From: an uncultured Clostridia bacterium
Lineage (GTDB): Bacteria > Bacillota > Clostridia > Oscillospirales > CAG-272
DNA length: 39,882 nt
Assembly: GCA_937894775.1 (NCBI GenBank)
Contig: CALAXC010000332.1
Coordinates: 1 to 39,882, forward strand
Direction: 5' to 3'
Shown: positions 29,769 to 39,288 of the stretch, in pieces
Layout: every line of letters starts with the position of its first letter
Numbering within the stretch: position 1 is the stretch's first letter
Translations under genes and position numbers: made by a program
Notes under the pieces: model-generated
What the model saw: only the letters and a program-made list of their open reading frames with translations
Database searches by the model: none
What the model was told of the DNA's origin: nothing

Positions 29769-30899
29769 ATGAAACTTGAACTTGTGGCAACCTGCCTTTT
29801 CGGACTTGAAAAACTTCTCGGTGAGGAGATAGATGCTCTTGGATATACTCGTGTTGAAACAATTGACGGACGTGTTACCTTTATCGGTGATGAGCGCGCA
29901 GTTTACCGTGCAAATCTTCATCTGCGTTTCGCAGAGCGCGTTTTTATTAAGCTCGGGTCATTTAAAGCCGAGAGCTTTGAGGAGCTTTTTGAGGGAACAA
30001 AGGCTCTTGAATGGGAGAACTTTATCTCTTGCGATGATGCTTTTCCTGTAAAAGGTCATTCTGTAAAAAGCGCTTTATTTTCCATACCTGACTGTCAAAG
30101 CATAGTTAAAAAAGCTATTGTTCAGCGTCTTTCAAAAACTTATGGAATATCGTGGTTTAAAGAAGAGGGCATTAAATATCAGGTCGAATTTTTTATTTTA
30201 AAAAATATTGCAACTCTTATGATAGATACGTCAGGTATAGCTTTACATAAAAGAGGGTACAGGATCGAAGCGGGGGCTGCTCCTTTGCGTGAGACACTTG
30301 CTGCTGCGATTGCCGCTATATCAAGACCGCGAGAAGATGTATTGCTTTGGGATCCTTTTTGCGGCTCGGGAACTATTGCTATTGAAGCCGCTCTTATGAT
30401 GACAAATTGCGCTCCGGGACTTGCTCGTCATTTTGCTTGTGAGGAATTTTCTATTCTTTCTGATAAAAATATTATTAAAGAAGAGAAAGAACGTGCCTAT
30501 GCGATGATAAATTACGATAGCGGTTTTGAAGCTTATGCTTCGGATATTGATGAAAATATTCTTGAGATCGCAAAACAAAATGCTGAGCGTGCAGGTGTTG
30601 ATGACAGAATAAAAATATTTAAAGCTGATGCGCGAAAAATAGAAAAGCTTGATAGGCGCGGAACTATCGTATGCAATCCACCTTACGGGGAGCGGCTTAT
30701 GACTCAAAAAGAGGTCGACTGTCTTTACCGTGATATGGGAGCTGCGTTCTCAAAGCTTGCTCCGTGGCAAATATATATTCTTACATCTGCAGAGGATTTT
30801 CAACGCATTTACGGTGCGCGTGCCGATAAAATTCGTAAGCTGTATAATGGAATGATCCCTTGTAGTCTTTATCAGTATTTTAAGCAAAATAAAAAGTAA
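29769..30899 (+). CDS. rlmL: THUMP-domain class I SAM-dependent RNA methyltransferase (RlmL/YpsC-like)
   Basis: Family members methylate N2 of a guanosine in 23S rRNA (G2445 in E. coli RlmL). The 376 residues comprise an N-terminal ferredoxin-like plus THUMP RNA-binding part (~1-155) and a Rossmann methyltransferase domain. The latter shows the SAM-binding motif D-P-F-C-G-S-G-T-I-A-I-E-A-A, the acidic strand-2 motif S-D-I-D (residues ~259), and the catalytic N-P-P-Y-G-E-R-L near residue 302. The length suits the single-domain Bacillota enzyme (E. coli RlmL is a fusion with RlmK). Monocistronic, with promoter and terminator. The exact target base is inferred from the family. Confidence 0.9.
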   Translation: MKLELVATCLFGLEKLLGEEIDALGYTRVETIDGRVTFIGDERAVYRANLHLRFAERVFIKLGSFKAESFEELFEGTKALEWENFISCDDAFPVKGHSVKSALFSIPDCQSIVKKAIVQRLSKTYGISWFKEEGIKYQVEFFILKNIATLMIDTSGIALHKRGYRIEAGAAPLRETLAAAIAAISRPREDVLLWDPFCGSGTIAIEAALMMTNCAPGLARHFACEEFSILSDKNIIKEEKERAYAMINYDSGFEAYASDIDENILEIAKQNAERAGVDDRIKIFKADARKIEKLDRRGTIVCNPPYGERLMTQKEVDCLYRDMGAAFSKLAPWQIYILTSAEDFQRIYGARADKIRKLYNGMIPCSLYQYFKQNKK

Positions 30900-30902
30900 A
30901 AA

Positions 30903-30942
30903 ATACCGCCTTGCCGATTTTACGGCAGGGCGGTATTTTTTT
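30903..30942. terminator. bidirectional terminator after the methyltransferase and the P-type ATPase
   Basis: ATACCGCCTTGCCG pairs with CGGCAGGGCGGTAT (one G-T pair) around ATTTTA, with AAA on the left and seven T on the right. Confidence 0.9.
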
Positions 30943-33601
30943 AAAAGGTACTTTTGTTTCCCAAAAATCTCACCATAATCTTTCGTAGGATATCTGCAGG
31001 GAAGACGGATAGTGCAAGGAAAAGTGTGGTTTTTAATTCGCTTGCAGTAAGAGGTGCTGTTCTAAGTACCGAGCCGCCAAGATAGATAAAAATTATCTGA
31101 ACACTTAACACAAGAAGCATTATAAAGATAAACGGTTTATTTTTTGACAGTTTATTAAACAAAAACAGTTTATCGGTTCTTGCGTTGAAGCAGTTAAATA
31201 CCGATGTGAATATAAACAGTGCAAAGAATGCGCTCAGGAGATAGATATTATCGGGAGTCGGTCTGAATCTTGATGTAATGGAGGGAGAGAGAAGAAATAA
31301 AACAAAAATTCCCACTGTAAATACCACCGAACAAAATATCTGGCTGATCATATATTTATTTAATATTGGTTCTTCGCGTTTCTTTGGCTTTTCATTCATA
31401 TATTCTTCAATAGGTGCTTCACCCGCAAACGCAAGACCTCCCAAGGTATCCATAATTATATTTATCCAAAGCATCTGTACAACCGTTATTGGAGAATCAA
31501 AACCGATAAATGGACCTATCATAGAAATTCCCACTGCACAAAAATTCATCGTTAGTTGAAGTGTTATGAATTTTCGTATGCTTTTGAATATTGTTCTTCC
31601 GTAAAGCACGGCTTTAGTTATAGAAGCGAGGTTGTTGTCGATAATTATTATATCGCTTGCTTCTTTAGCAACACTCGTTCCGCTGCCCATAGCAAACCCG
31701 ATATCTGCGCGTTTTAATGCGGGAGCATCGTTTATTCCGTCACCCGTCATACCGACTACAAGTCCGAGCTCCTGCGATATTCGTACAAGGCGGCTCTTAT
31801 CCTGCGGCAATGCTCTGGCGACTACGGCAAGAGAGGGCAGCTTTTTCTTGAGATCGGCATCGCTCATAGCCGAAATTTCCGAGCTTTCAAGAACAAGCCT
31901 TCGTGTTGAATTTATGATACCGCATTCTATTGCTATATGCTCGGCTGTTTCTTTATTATCTCCCGTGATCATAACTATTCCTATTCCTGCCTTATGAAGC
32001 GTTTCTGTTGCTGCTTTGGCTTCGGAACGTACTTTGTCAAGCAGCACGACAGCACAAATAAAGGTTAGCGTGCTTTGCTTGTGACGTGGCATATTTTCAG
32101 CAGAGGTTATCCAGATTATTCGTTTTCCTTTTTTTGTAAGCTCTGACGTAAGATTTAAAAGATCTTTTGAAAAACTTGAAAAAGCTACGCGCTTTCCATC
32201 GTTTGAATAAGCATATTTGCAATAGGGAAGAAGCTTATCGGGCGCACCCTTTACAAGTGTCAGCCTTGAAGGTCCGCTGAGGTCGACAGCAGAGTATTTG
32301 ATCGAGCTGTCGAAGGGAAGTCGCTCGAGGACCGTATAGCTTTTAAAAGGATAATCTTTAAGCGCTTCCTGTATTGATTGTGAAAGCGCTTTTTCGGTTG
32401 CGTTTCCACCTATTATTTTTTTGTCGGAAAAGCTTGCAAGGGAGTTGAAATAAGCGTTTATCGCATATAATTCGGCATTTTTCGGGGATCGCTTTTTGAA
32501 ATCCGCAAAGCTTTTATAGCGGCTGGTGTCGGCGCAAATTATTTCACCTACACTCATTTTTCCTTCGGTTACAGTTCCCGTTTTATCTGTAAAAAGAATA
32601 TTCATACTGCCTGCGGCTTCTATTCCGACGGGTTTGCGTACAAGCACGTTGTCTTTTATCATTTTTTTGATGTTTGAAGACAGTATTACCGCGATCATCA
32701 TAGGTAGACCTTCGGGAACAGCCATAACTATTACGGTAAGTCCTAACATAAATGCGTGAAGCAGTATTTCGATAAGATAGTGGATATCTTTAACCTTTTG
32801 AAGGATTATCAGCCATTCAAATCCGCTATCGATCACAAGAACGTTAAAAAGATAGGCAAGAGCGATCAAAAAAGAGGCGATATAACCGAGAATGCTTATC
32901 TGTTTAGCGAGCTTGCTAAGGCGAATTTTGAGTGGACTTTCTCTTGTGTCGAGCTTTACTTCATCGGATATTTTTCCAAGAAAGCTGTTTTCTCCCACAG
33001 CAAAGACCTCAAGCTCGGCTTCTCCCGAAAGCACTGCGCAACCGCGAAAGACCGCGCTTTTCGAGGCGGGAGTTTTTGTTTTGTCCATACTGTATATTTT
33101 GCTGATCTCACGGCTTTCTCCCGTGATCATACTTTGATCGACTTTTATCTCTCCGTGAATAACAAAGGCGTCGGCGGGAATTTGTTCGCCCGAAGATATG
33201 CGCAATACGTCGCCCACCGCAATTTCTTCTATTGGGAGTTCTTTTAAAAGTCCGTTACGGTAAACTCTGTAGGAAGAATTCGAACATTCGGCATCAAGCT
33301 TGCGGAATGCGGCTTCGCTGCCTCGTTCCGAAAGGGTAGAGATGAGAGTTGAAAGAAAAACCGATATTGCGATGCCCACCGTTTCAAAAATATCGTTTCC
33401 TCTGAATGCTAAAAAAAGATTTACAGCGAGCGCTACAAGTAATATTTTTATTACGGGATCACCAAGATTTTCAAAGAAGCACCGAAGAAAGCTTTTGGGC
33501 TTTCGGGCGCTGAAAATGTTTTTTCCGTGTTCTTTTTTGGATTGTTCGGCTTCAAGATCGGAGAGTCCTTTTTTTATGCTTTGAACATTGTACTTTTTCA
33601 T
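30941..33601 (-). CDS. P-type Ca2+-transporting ATPase (SERCA/PMCA type)
   Basis: This should export Ca2+ with ATP. The 886 residues follow the P2 plan: an N-terminal cation-ATPase domain, paired membrane helices, the actuator T-G-E-S (residue ~168), helix M4 with V-P-E-G-L-P (Ca2+ site), the phosphorylation site D-K-T-G-T-V-T (~340), the nucleotide domain with K-G-A-P-D (~455), T-G-D-N-K-E-T (~545), the hinge T-G-D-G-I-N-D-A-P-A-L (~620), then M5-M10. M6 has W-I-N-I-I-M-D-T-L-G-G, whose N..D pair is a Ca2+ ligand in family members. AAGGAG precedes the ATG. Ca2+ specificity rests on PEGLP and N..D; Mn2+ transport is possible. Confidence 0.93.
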   Translation of the reverse strand: MKKYNVQSIKKGLSDLEAEQSKKEHGKNIFSARKPKSFLRCFFENLGDPVIKILLVALAVNLFLAFRGNDIFETVGIAISVFLSTLISTLSERGSEAAFRKLDAECSNSSYRVYRNGLLKELPIEEIAVGDVLRISSGEQIPADAFVIHGEIKVDQSMITGESREISKIYSMDKTKTPASKSAVFRGCAVLSGEAELEVFAVGENSFLGKISDEVKLDTRESPLKIRLSKLAKQISILGYIASFLIALAYLFNVLVIDSGFEWLIILQKVKDIHYLIEILLHAFMLGLTVIVMAVPEGLPMMIAVILSSNIKKMIKDNVLVRKPVGIEAAGSMNILFTDKTGTVTEGKMSVGEIICADTSRYKSFADFKKRSPKNAELYAINAYFNSLASFSDKKIIGGNATEKALSQSIQEALKDYPFKSYTVLERLPFDSSIKYSAVDLSGPSRLTLVKGAPDKLLPYCKYAYSNDGKRVAFSSFSKDLLNLTSELTKKGKRIIWITSAENMPRHKQSTLTFICAVVLLDKVRSEAKAATETLHKAGIGIVMITGDNKETAEHIAIECGIINSTRRLVLESSEISAMSDADLKKKLPSLAVVARALPQDKSRLVRISQELGLVVGMTGDGINDAPALKRADIGFAMGSGTSVAKEASDIIIIDNNLASITKAVLYGRTIFKSIRKFITLQLTMNFCAVGISMIGPFIGFDSPITVVQMLWINIIMDTLGGLAFAGEAPIEEYMNEKPKKREEPILNKYMISQIFCSVVFTVGIFVLFLLSPSITSRFRPTPDNIYLLSAFFALFIFTSVFNCFNARTDKLFLFNKLSKNKPFIFIMLLVLSVQIIFIYLGGSVLRTAPLTASELKTTLFLALSVFPADILRKIMVRFLGNKSTF

Positions 33602-33669
33602 CTTTTCTCCTTTTGATGAGTGGGTAGTTGTTAAAATATATGAGAGAAATAGAAGAATAATAACACAAA

Positions 33670-33712
33670 AAGAGAGGCTGTTTCAAACTTGCGCTTGAAA
33701 CAGCCTCTTGTT
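33670..33712 (-). terminator. terminator of ftsH
   Basis: AGAGGCTGTTTCAA (33673-33686) pairs with TTGAAACAGCCTCT (33695-33708) around an eight-base loop. On the minus strand CTCTTTTTG follows. Confidence 0.9.
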
Positions 33713-33718
33713 TAAAAT

Positions 33719-35908
33719 TTAATTATCTTTGTTTTCGGAAGAATCATTTTCCTCGTTTTCGGTTTTTTCTTCGGGAATTTCTTCGTGTTTTTCTTCCTCG
33801 AAGTTTATAGGCTCTTCGTCGAAAAGCTTTACGGGTTCTTGCGAAGAATTATTGTTTGCGTTACCGTCAGAATTTCCTGACTTTTCAGCCTCTTCCTTGC
33901 GACGTCTTTCCTCAGCCTTTTCAAGCTCGCGCTTTTTGTCGTTTTCTTCACGACTCTTGCGTTTCTTTGCTTCGGTCATTTCTTCGAGCTCTTCAAAGGT
34001 AGGATCGCCTTCCATAGCTGCGGCGAACTGTTCACCGTCCATTATTTCATTCTTCAAGAGGAATTCTGCAATGAAGTGAAGCTTTTCGATGTTTTCGTTG
34101 AGAATTTTCTTGGCGTTGTTATAAGAATTTGTAATGATCTCGTGGATCTCTGCATCTATCTTAGACGCGGTATCGTCGGAATAGTCCTGAGAGCTTGAAA
34201 AATCTCTTCCGAGAAACACTTCGCTGTGTCCGCTTCCAAATGCTCTGAGACCGAGAACTTCGCTCATTCCGAGACGTGTAACCATCTTCTTAGCTATATT
34301 GGTGGCGCGTTCGATATCGTTAGAAGCTCCGCCCGAAATATCGCCGAATATGATCTCTTCAGCAGCGCGTCCTGCAAGAAGCATCGAAATTTCTTCCTTA
34401 AGCTCGTTCTTGTAAACGCTGTATTTATCTTCTGTGGGAGGATTAAGTGTATAACCTAATGCGTTGCCGCTTGGAATTATAGAAATCTGCTGTACGGGAT
34501 CTATAGAGGGGAGAAGATGTCCTACGATAGCATGACCTGCTTCGTGGTAAGCGGTATTCTTCTTTTCACGTTCCTTCATAGCTCTGGATTTTTTCTTAGG
34601 ACCTGCTATAACTCTTATGAACGCATCTTCGATATCGTCCATACCGATAAGCGATTTTCCTCTGCGAGCTGCAAGCAAGGAAGCTTCGTTAAGAAGGTTT
34701 GCAAGGTCTGCGCCCGTAAATCCTGCTGTGGTTTTTGCAACCTTTGCAAGGTCAACTGTTTCTTCAAGAGGTTTGTTCTTTGCGTGAACTTTGAGAATTT
34801 CTTCTCTGCCTTTTATGTCGGGGTAATTAACTGTTATCTGGCGGTCAAATCTACCGGGACGGAGAAGTGCGGGGTCGAGAATGTCGGGACGGTTGGTCGC
34901 TGCAATAACGATTATTCCATCGTGTGAGCCAAAGCCATCCATTTCAACGAGAAGCTGGTTAAGTGTTTGCTCACGTTCATCGTGTCCACCGCCAAGACCT
35001 GCGCCTCTGTGGCGTCCTACCGCATCGATTTCGTCTATAAATATTATCGAAGCAGGATGCTTTCTTGCGTTTTCAAAAAGATCACGCACGCGTGACGCAC
35101 CTACACCGACGTACATTTCAACAAAGTCAGAACCCGAAATTGAGAAGAAGGGAACACCTGCTTCGCCTGCAACTGCCTTTGCAAGGAGTGTTTTACCTGT
35201 ACCTGGAGGGCCCATTAAAAGAACACCGTGAGGTATTTTTGCGCCGAGCTTTGAAAATTTGGAAGGATCTTTTAAGAAATCAACAACTTCCTCAAGCTCT
35301 GCTTTTTCTTCATCAGCACCTGCAACGTCGCTGAAAAGAACTTTGTTTTTGTCATTCTGAGGTATTTTTACTCTTGCTTTTCCAAAGGAATTTATCTTGC
35401 CTGTTTCGCTCTTTGCTGTCTTCATTATAGCAAAGTAGAGTACAACTATTATAATGATTACAATAAGATAAGGAAGGAAGCCTACCCACCAGGGAAGTAT
35501 CGTGGCAGGCTCTATGTCATAGCTTTCGAGATTTTTGTTAGCTTTATAGTAATCAGAGCAATCGTTTATAAAAAGCTCGAGGCTCTGGAGTCTGTATTCT
35601 ATCTTTTTTACTTTGCTTTTATCTTTGATCTCTATTCCGCCTACGGGGATCGCGTTTCCATCTGCATCAGTAACACCTTCTGTTGTTACTATAGCATAAT
35701 CCTCATATACCGTCATTGTTATAATGTCATCTTCTGAAACGGTAAATTCTTTTACAAGATCTTTCTGGAAATAGTCTAAAATGTCACCGTATTTTGGCGG
35801 AGTTTCGGCTGATTGACCGTTGAACATAAAGGTTAAAGCCAAAACTATTGCTAAAAACAGTGCGATGTAAAAAATTATTATTTTAAAATTGCTGTTCTTC
35901 TTTTTCAT
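33719..35908 (-). CDS. ftsH: ATP-dependent zinc metalloprotease FtsH
   Basis: FtsH is a hexameric, membrane-anchored AAA+ protease that degrades misfolded membrane proteins and regulators. The 729 residues have a first membrane segment (~9-27), an extracytoplasmic domain (~28-135) and a second segment (~140-162). The AAA+ module has Walker A G-P-P-G-T-G-K-T, Walker B I-I-F-I-D-E-I-D and the second region of homology ending L-L-R-P-G-R-F-D-R. The protease domain has the zinc motif H-E-A-G-H. The last ~100 residues are a highly charged Glu/Lys tail, longer than usual. GGAGG lies 14 bases from the ATG, an unusually long distance. It follows hpt in an operon. Confidence 0.97.
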   Translation of the reverse strand: MKKKNSNFKIIIFYIALFLAIVLALTFMFNGQSAETPPKYGDILDYFQKDLVKEFTVSEDDIITMTVYEDYAIVTTEGVTDADGNAIPVGGIEIKDKSKVKKIEYRLQSLELFINDCSDYYKANKNLESYDIEPATILPWWVGFLPYLIVIIIIVVLYFAIMKTAKSETGKINSFGKARVKIPQNDKNKVLFSDVAGADEEKAELEEVVDFLKDPSKFSKLGAKIPHGVLLMGPPGTGKTLLAKAVAGEAGVPFFSISGSDFVEMYVGVGASRVRDLFENARKHPASIIFIDEIDAVGRHRGAGLGGGHDEREQTLNQLLVEMDGFGSHDGIIVIAATNRPDILDPALLRPGRFDRQITVNYPDIKGREEILKVHAKNKPLEETVDLAKVAKTTAGFTGADLANLLNEASLLAARRGKSLIGMDDIEDAFIRVIAGPKKKSRAMKEREKKNTAYHEAGHAIVGHLLPSIDPVQQISIIPSGNALGYTLNPPTEDKYSVYKNELKEEISMLLAGRAAEEIIFGDISGGASNDIERATNIAKKMVTRLGMSEVLGLRAFGSGHSEVFLGRDFSSSQDYSDDTASKIDAEIHEIITNSYNNAKKILNENIEKLHFIAEFLLKNEIMDGEQFAAAMEGDPTFEELEEMTEAKKRKSREENDKKRELEKAEERRRKEEAEKSGNSDGNANNNSSQEPVKLFDEEPINFEEEKHEEIPEEKTENEENDSSENKDN

Positions 35909-35935
35909 TGGTTTAATTGCTATCCTCCGTATAGA

Positions 35936-36499
35936 TTAAGGATTTACATCCGTTTCGCTGTAGACTTCCGGTTTAAGTACTCCTATGTAGGGGAGATTTC
36001 TTAGCTTTTCGTCATAGTCAAGTCCGAATCCGACAACAAACTCATTTGGAATTATTTTTCCTACATAGTCAGGAGTGAAGTCAACTACACGTCTGCTCGG
36101 TTTGTCAAGTAAAGTGCAGGTCTTTATACTTGTTGCACCTTTATTGCGAAGGTGATCGTATATTTTGCTGAGCGTTGATCCGCTATCAATAATATCCTCG
36201 ATTATTAAAATATTTGCATCTGCAAGATCTGTTCTGTTTATATCGAGTTGAATGTTTATAGTTCCCGATGAAACTGTTCCTGAATTATAGGATGAAACTT
36301 TCATAAATTCGGTTTCGAGCGGAAGTTGAATTTTCTTCATCATCTCGCTCATAAATAAAACGGAACCTTTAAGCAGACAAAGAAGCACGAGCGGCTTTTC
36401 GGAATTTTTGTAGTCTTCTGTTATTTTTTCCGCCAGAGTGTCTGTTATACTATTAATTTCTTCCTCACTTACGAGAACGTATTTTATAAGATCTTTCAT
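35936..36499 (-). CDS. hpt: Hypoxanthine-guanine phosphoribosyltransferase
   Basis: Hpt salvages hypoxanthine and guanine to IMP and GMP using PRPP. The product (about 187 residues) has the family's early L-L-C-L-L-K-G-S segment, the PRPP-binding motif I-L-I-I-E-D-I-I-D-S-G-S-T-L, and V-G-F-G-L-D-Y-D-E-K-L-R-N-L-P-Y near the C-terminus. AAAGG lies only two bases before the first ATG (36505) and eight before the second (36499), so I place the start at the second. The tilS-hpt-ftsH order is classic in Bacillota; here it forms the end of the rplI-dnaB transcript. Confidence 0.95.
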   Translation of the reverse strand: MKDLIKYVLVSEEEINSITDTLAEKITEDYKNSEKPLVLLCLLKGSVLFMSEMMKKIQLPLETEFMKVSSYNSGTVSSGTINIQLDINRTDLADANILIIEDIIDSGSTLSKIYDHLRNKGATSIKTCTLLDKPSRRVVDFTPDYVGKIIPNEFVVGFGLDYDEKLRNLPYIGVLKPEVYSETDVNP

Positions 36500-36525
36500 A
36501 GACATTGCCTTTCGAATAATGATTT

Positions 36526-37908
36526 TTATAGCAGATATATTTTAATATTTTTTTCTTTTTCCGAACCTTTTTTGAAGCTAACACCGTCACGCACCGCAAC
36601 AAATGGAACGGCAAGTATTCCTTTTTCGTCGCAAATTATCGGAATTCTTGAACGTATATCAATAGGAATTTTTTTGTCGCACATAAGCTTTTTTATGCTT
36701 TTGTGAATTCCTCCCGAAAGTATTCGGTCTCCTGAGCAGCGGGAACGTGCAACAAGATCGCCTTCTATTTTAGCAGAATCAATAGACAACAGTGTTGCTT
36801 TTTTGTAAATATTTTTTGAATATAATTCCGAATCGATAGAAATTATTGCGTTCGCTTCGCTTATGAAATTTTCTCCGCTTGAAAGTTTAACGCAGAATTC
36901 TTCGCTGTGATTTTCTTTTTCTTCCTTTTTCATAAAGCAAAGAGATTTGTTTTCTATTATCACATTTATTCCGGATGGGAGCGAGAGCGAGGAATGTGGA
37001 ATTCCTTTTTGCATAAGGTCTTTGATTGCCTTTATGTGAACGGCTTCAAGTGTTTTTCCTTCGGAAATACTTTCAAATATTTTTAATAAGACGCGGTTGA
37101 TTATTGCATCGGGAGCTGAGCAGAGCTTTTTTAATTCTATCGACGTATTGCATTCGCAATTACCGATAAGCTCTTCGGCTATGCTTTGTAAGCAAACAGA
37201 ATCTTCTTTTAAAGATCTTGTTGTTCTCGAAACGTTGCTTACTACTCCCGAATTTATTTCTTTTAATATCGGAATTATATTATTCCTTATTTTGTTACGC
37301 GTGTATTCGTCAATAGCATTTGTGCTGTCGGTAACAAATTTAAGACCGTGCATCTCGCAGTATTTTAGTATATTGCGTTTTTCCATTCTGAGAATGGGAC
37401 GTATAACGATACCGTTTTTTAGAGGTCTTGACTCGGGAATCCCGCACAGACCGCTAAGTCCGGCACCTCTGGTCAGATTAAATATTACCGTTTCGAGATT
37501 GTCATCGGCATTATGCGCTGTAGCGAGTATTTTTATATTGTGCTCACACATAACAGAATCAAAAAAATTGTATCTTTCGATCCTTGCGACCGTTTCAACA
37601 CTTTCCTTACTGATTTCAGCTATTTTCGGAATATCTACTTTTTTTGAAAAAAATTCAATATTCAGCTCTGCGCAAAAATCTTTGCAAAATAGCTCATCAC
37701 GGTCGGCTTCTTTTCCGCGTATTCCATGATTAAGGTGAGCTGCATAAATTTTTGCACCGCTTTTTTTGGAATATTCATTGAGTATATATAGAAGAGAAAC
37801 AGAGTCAGAACCTCCCGATAATCCCACGAGTACAGGTTCACTTGCATCAAGGCCCGAAAGGATCTCGGGGGGAGTGAATTCGCTTGGAATAAGACTTGAA
37901 CGTTGCAT
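36526..37908 (-). CDS. tilS: tRNA(Ile)-lysidine synthase
   Basis: TilS adds lysine to C34 of tRNA-Ile(CAU), converting it from Met to Ile decoding; it is essential. The 460 residues start with the N-type ATP pyrophosphatase domain: PP-loop G-L-S-G-G-S-D-S-V-S-L-L (residue ~29), A-A-H-L-N-H-G-I-R-G, A-T-A-H-N-A-D-D-N-L-E-T and R-P-I-L-R. A central TilS domain and a C-terminal lysidine-TilS domain (~370-455, A-R-S-R-C-S-G-D-R-I) follow. The ATG lies one base after the dnaB stop, with the ribosome binding site GAGGG inside the dnaB end, so translation is coupled. Confidence 0.95.
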   Translation of the reverse strand: MQRSSLIPSEFTPPEILSGLDASEPVLVGLSGGSDSVSLLYILNEYSKKSGAKIYAAHLNHGIRGKEADRDELFCKDFCAELNIEFFSKKVDIPKIAEISKESVETVARIERYNFFDSVMCEHNIKILATAHNADDNLETVIFNLTRGAGLSGLCGIPESRPLKNGIVIRPILRMEKRNILKYCEMHGLKFVTDSTNAIDEYTRNKIRNNIIPILKEINSGVVSNVSRTTRSLKEDSVCLQSIAEELIGNCECNTSIELKKLCSAPDAIINRVLLKIFESISEGKTLEAVHIKAIKDLMQKGIPHSSLSLPSGINVIIENKSLCFMKKEEKENHSEEFCVKLSSGENFISEANAIISIDSELYSKNIYKKATLLSIDSAKIEGDLVARSRCSGDRILSGGIHKSIKKLMCDKKIPIDIRSRIPIICDEKGILAVPFVAVRDGVSFKKGSEKEKNIKIYLL

Positions 37909-37909
37909 T

Positions 37910-39241
37910 TTATCCCTCTTGCATATCGGTTGCGAGTGATCGGAACTTTGTGTAACGTCCTACCCAACCAACTTTGACCGTACCTTGAGAACCGTGACGG
38001 TTCTTGGCGATGATAACTTCAGCAACGCTGGCTTCGTCGGTCTTTTCTTTATCGTAATATTCGTCACGGTAGAGGAAGATAACGGTATCTGCGTCCTGCT
38101 CGATAGATCCCGAGTCACGAAGGTCGGAAAGCATCGGGCGTTTATCGGTACGTGATTCAGGTCCACGCGAGAGCTGTGCGCAGCAAATTATCGGAACGTT
38201 CAGCTCTTTTGCCATCAGCTTAAGGCCTCTTGAAATTTCGGCAACTTCCTGAACTCTGTTGTCGGTACGCTTATCACTCTGCATAAGCTGGAGATAGTCG
38301 ACTACTACCAATCCGAGATTCTGAACTCGGCGAAGCTTACCTTTCATTCCCATAACACTGATTCCTGCGGTATCGTCAATAAGAATGTTACATCCCGCAA
38401 GATGTGTAGCGGTAGTCGCAACATCTTCCCACTGTTGATTGTCAAGACGTCCCGTACGCAGAGCATAGCTGTCTATCATAGCTTCGCTTGAAATTATACG
38501 GGTAACGAGCTGTTCTGCTGACATTTCGAGCGAAAAGATACAAACATTTTTACCTGTTGCGAGAGCAACGTTTGTCGCAATATTAAGTGCAAATGAGGTC
38601 TTTCCCATACCCGGACGTGCGCCGACGAGGATAAGGTCGGAATTTCCCATACCCGCAAGAACGTTATCGATTCCCGAAAATCCGGTTTTCGTTCCTCTTG
38701 CTCCTTCACCTTCTTCTGCGAGAGTGTGAAGTTCACCAAGCACGTTTTTGATGACCGATTGTATTTCTTTAAAGCTTTTGGTTTCGCGTCCGTTTGCGAG
38801 ATCAAATATTTTTGCTTCTGCAAGTTCTACGAGCTCGTTGGCTTCACCTTCTTCGGAAAAAGCTTTTTCGCTTATGTCAGAGCATATTGATATAAGATTG
38901 CGAAGTGTACTTTTTTGCTTTACGATGTTCGCGTAATCTTTGATGTTAAGCGCGTTCGGAACTGCGCGGTAAAGGGTTTTTATGTAGTCCTCACCGCCGG
39001 ATTTATCGTAAACTCCCGAGGAAACGAGAGTGTCGATAAGCGTTACGATATCTATTTCTCGGCTCGCTATAAACAACGAACACATCGCGCTGTATATTTG
39101 CGTGTGCTCCGACAGGTAAAAATCGGTAGGCTGGATCATTTCCGATATATCGGTTATAGATTCCGGGTCGCTTAATATAGAACCGAGCAAGGATTGCTCC
39201 GCGATAAGAGAGAAGGGGAGCTTTCTTGAAAATTCATCCAT
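37910..39241 (-). CDS. dnaB: Replicative DNA helicase DnaB (DnaC in Bacillus naming)
   Basis: DnaB is the hexameric helicase that unwinds DNA at the replication fork. The 443 residues contain an N-terminal primase-interacting helical domain (A-E-Q-S-L-L-G-S-I-L near residue 13), a linker helix and the RecA-like core. The core shows Walker A G-A-R-P-G-M-G-K-T-S-F-A-L-N-I-A, L-E-M-S-A-E-Q-L, Walker B L-V-V-V-D-Y-L-Q-L-M, Q-L-S-R-G-P-E-S-R and D-L-R-D-S-G-S-I-E-Q-D-A-D. No intein interrupts it. It lies 47 bp downstream of rplI, as is usual in Bacillota. Confidence 0.97.
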   Translation of the reverse strand: MDEFSRKLPFSLIAEQSLLGSILSDPESITDISEMIQPTDFYLSEHTQIYSAMCSLFIASREIDIVTLIDTLVSSGVYDKSGGEDYIKTLYRAVPNALNIKDYANIVKQKSTLRNLISICSDISEKAFSEEGEANELVELAEAKIFDLANGRETKSFKEIQSVIKNVLGELHTLAEEGEGARGTKTGFSGIDNVLAGMGNSDLILVGARPGMGKTSFALNIATNVALATGKNVCIFSLEMSAEQLVTRIISSEAMIDSYALRTGRLDNQQWEDVATTATHLAGCNILIDDTAGISVMGMKGKLRRVQNLGLVVVDYLQLMQSDKRTDNRVQEVAEISRGLKLMAKELNVPIICCAQLSRGPESRTDKRPMLSDLRDSGSIEQDADTVIFLYRDEYYDKEKTDEASVAEVIIAKNRHGSQGTVKVGWVGRYTKFRSLATDMQEG

Positions 39242-39288
39242 TTTGCTTTTGCCTTTCTGAATATATCTGTATTACGGCAAGACCGTGA

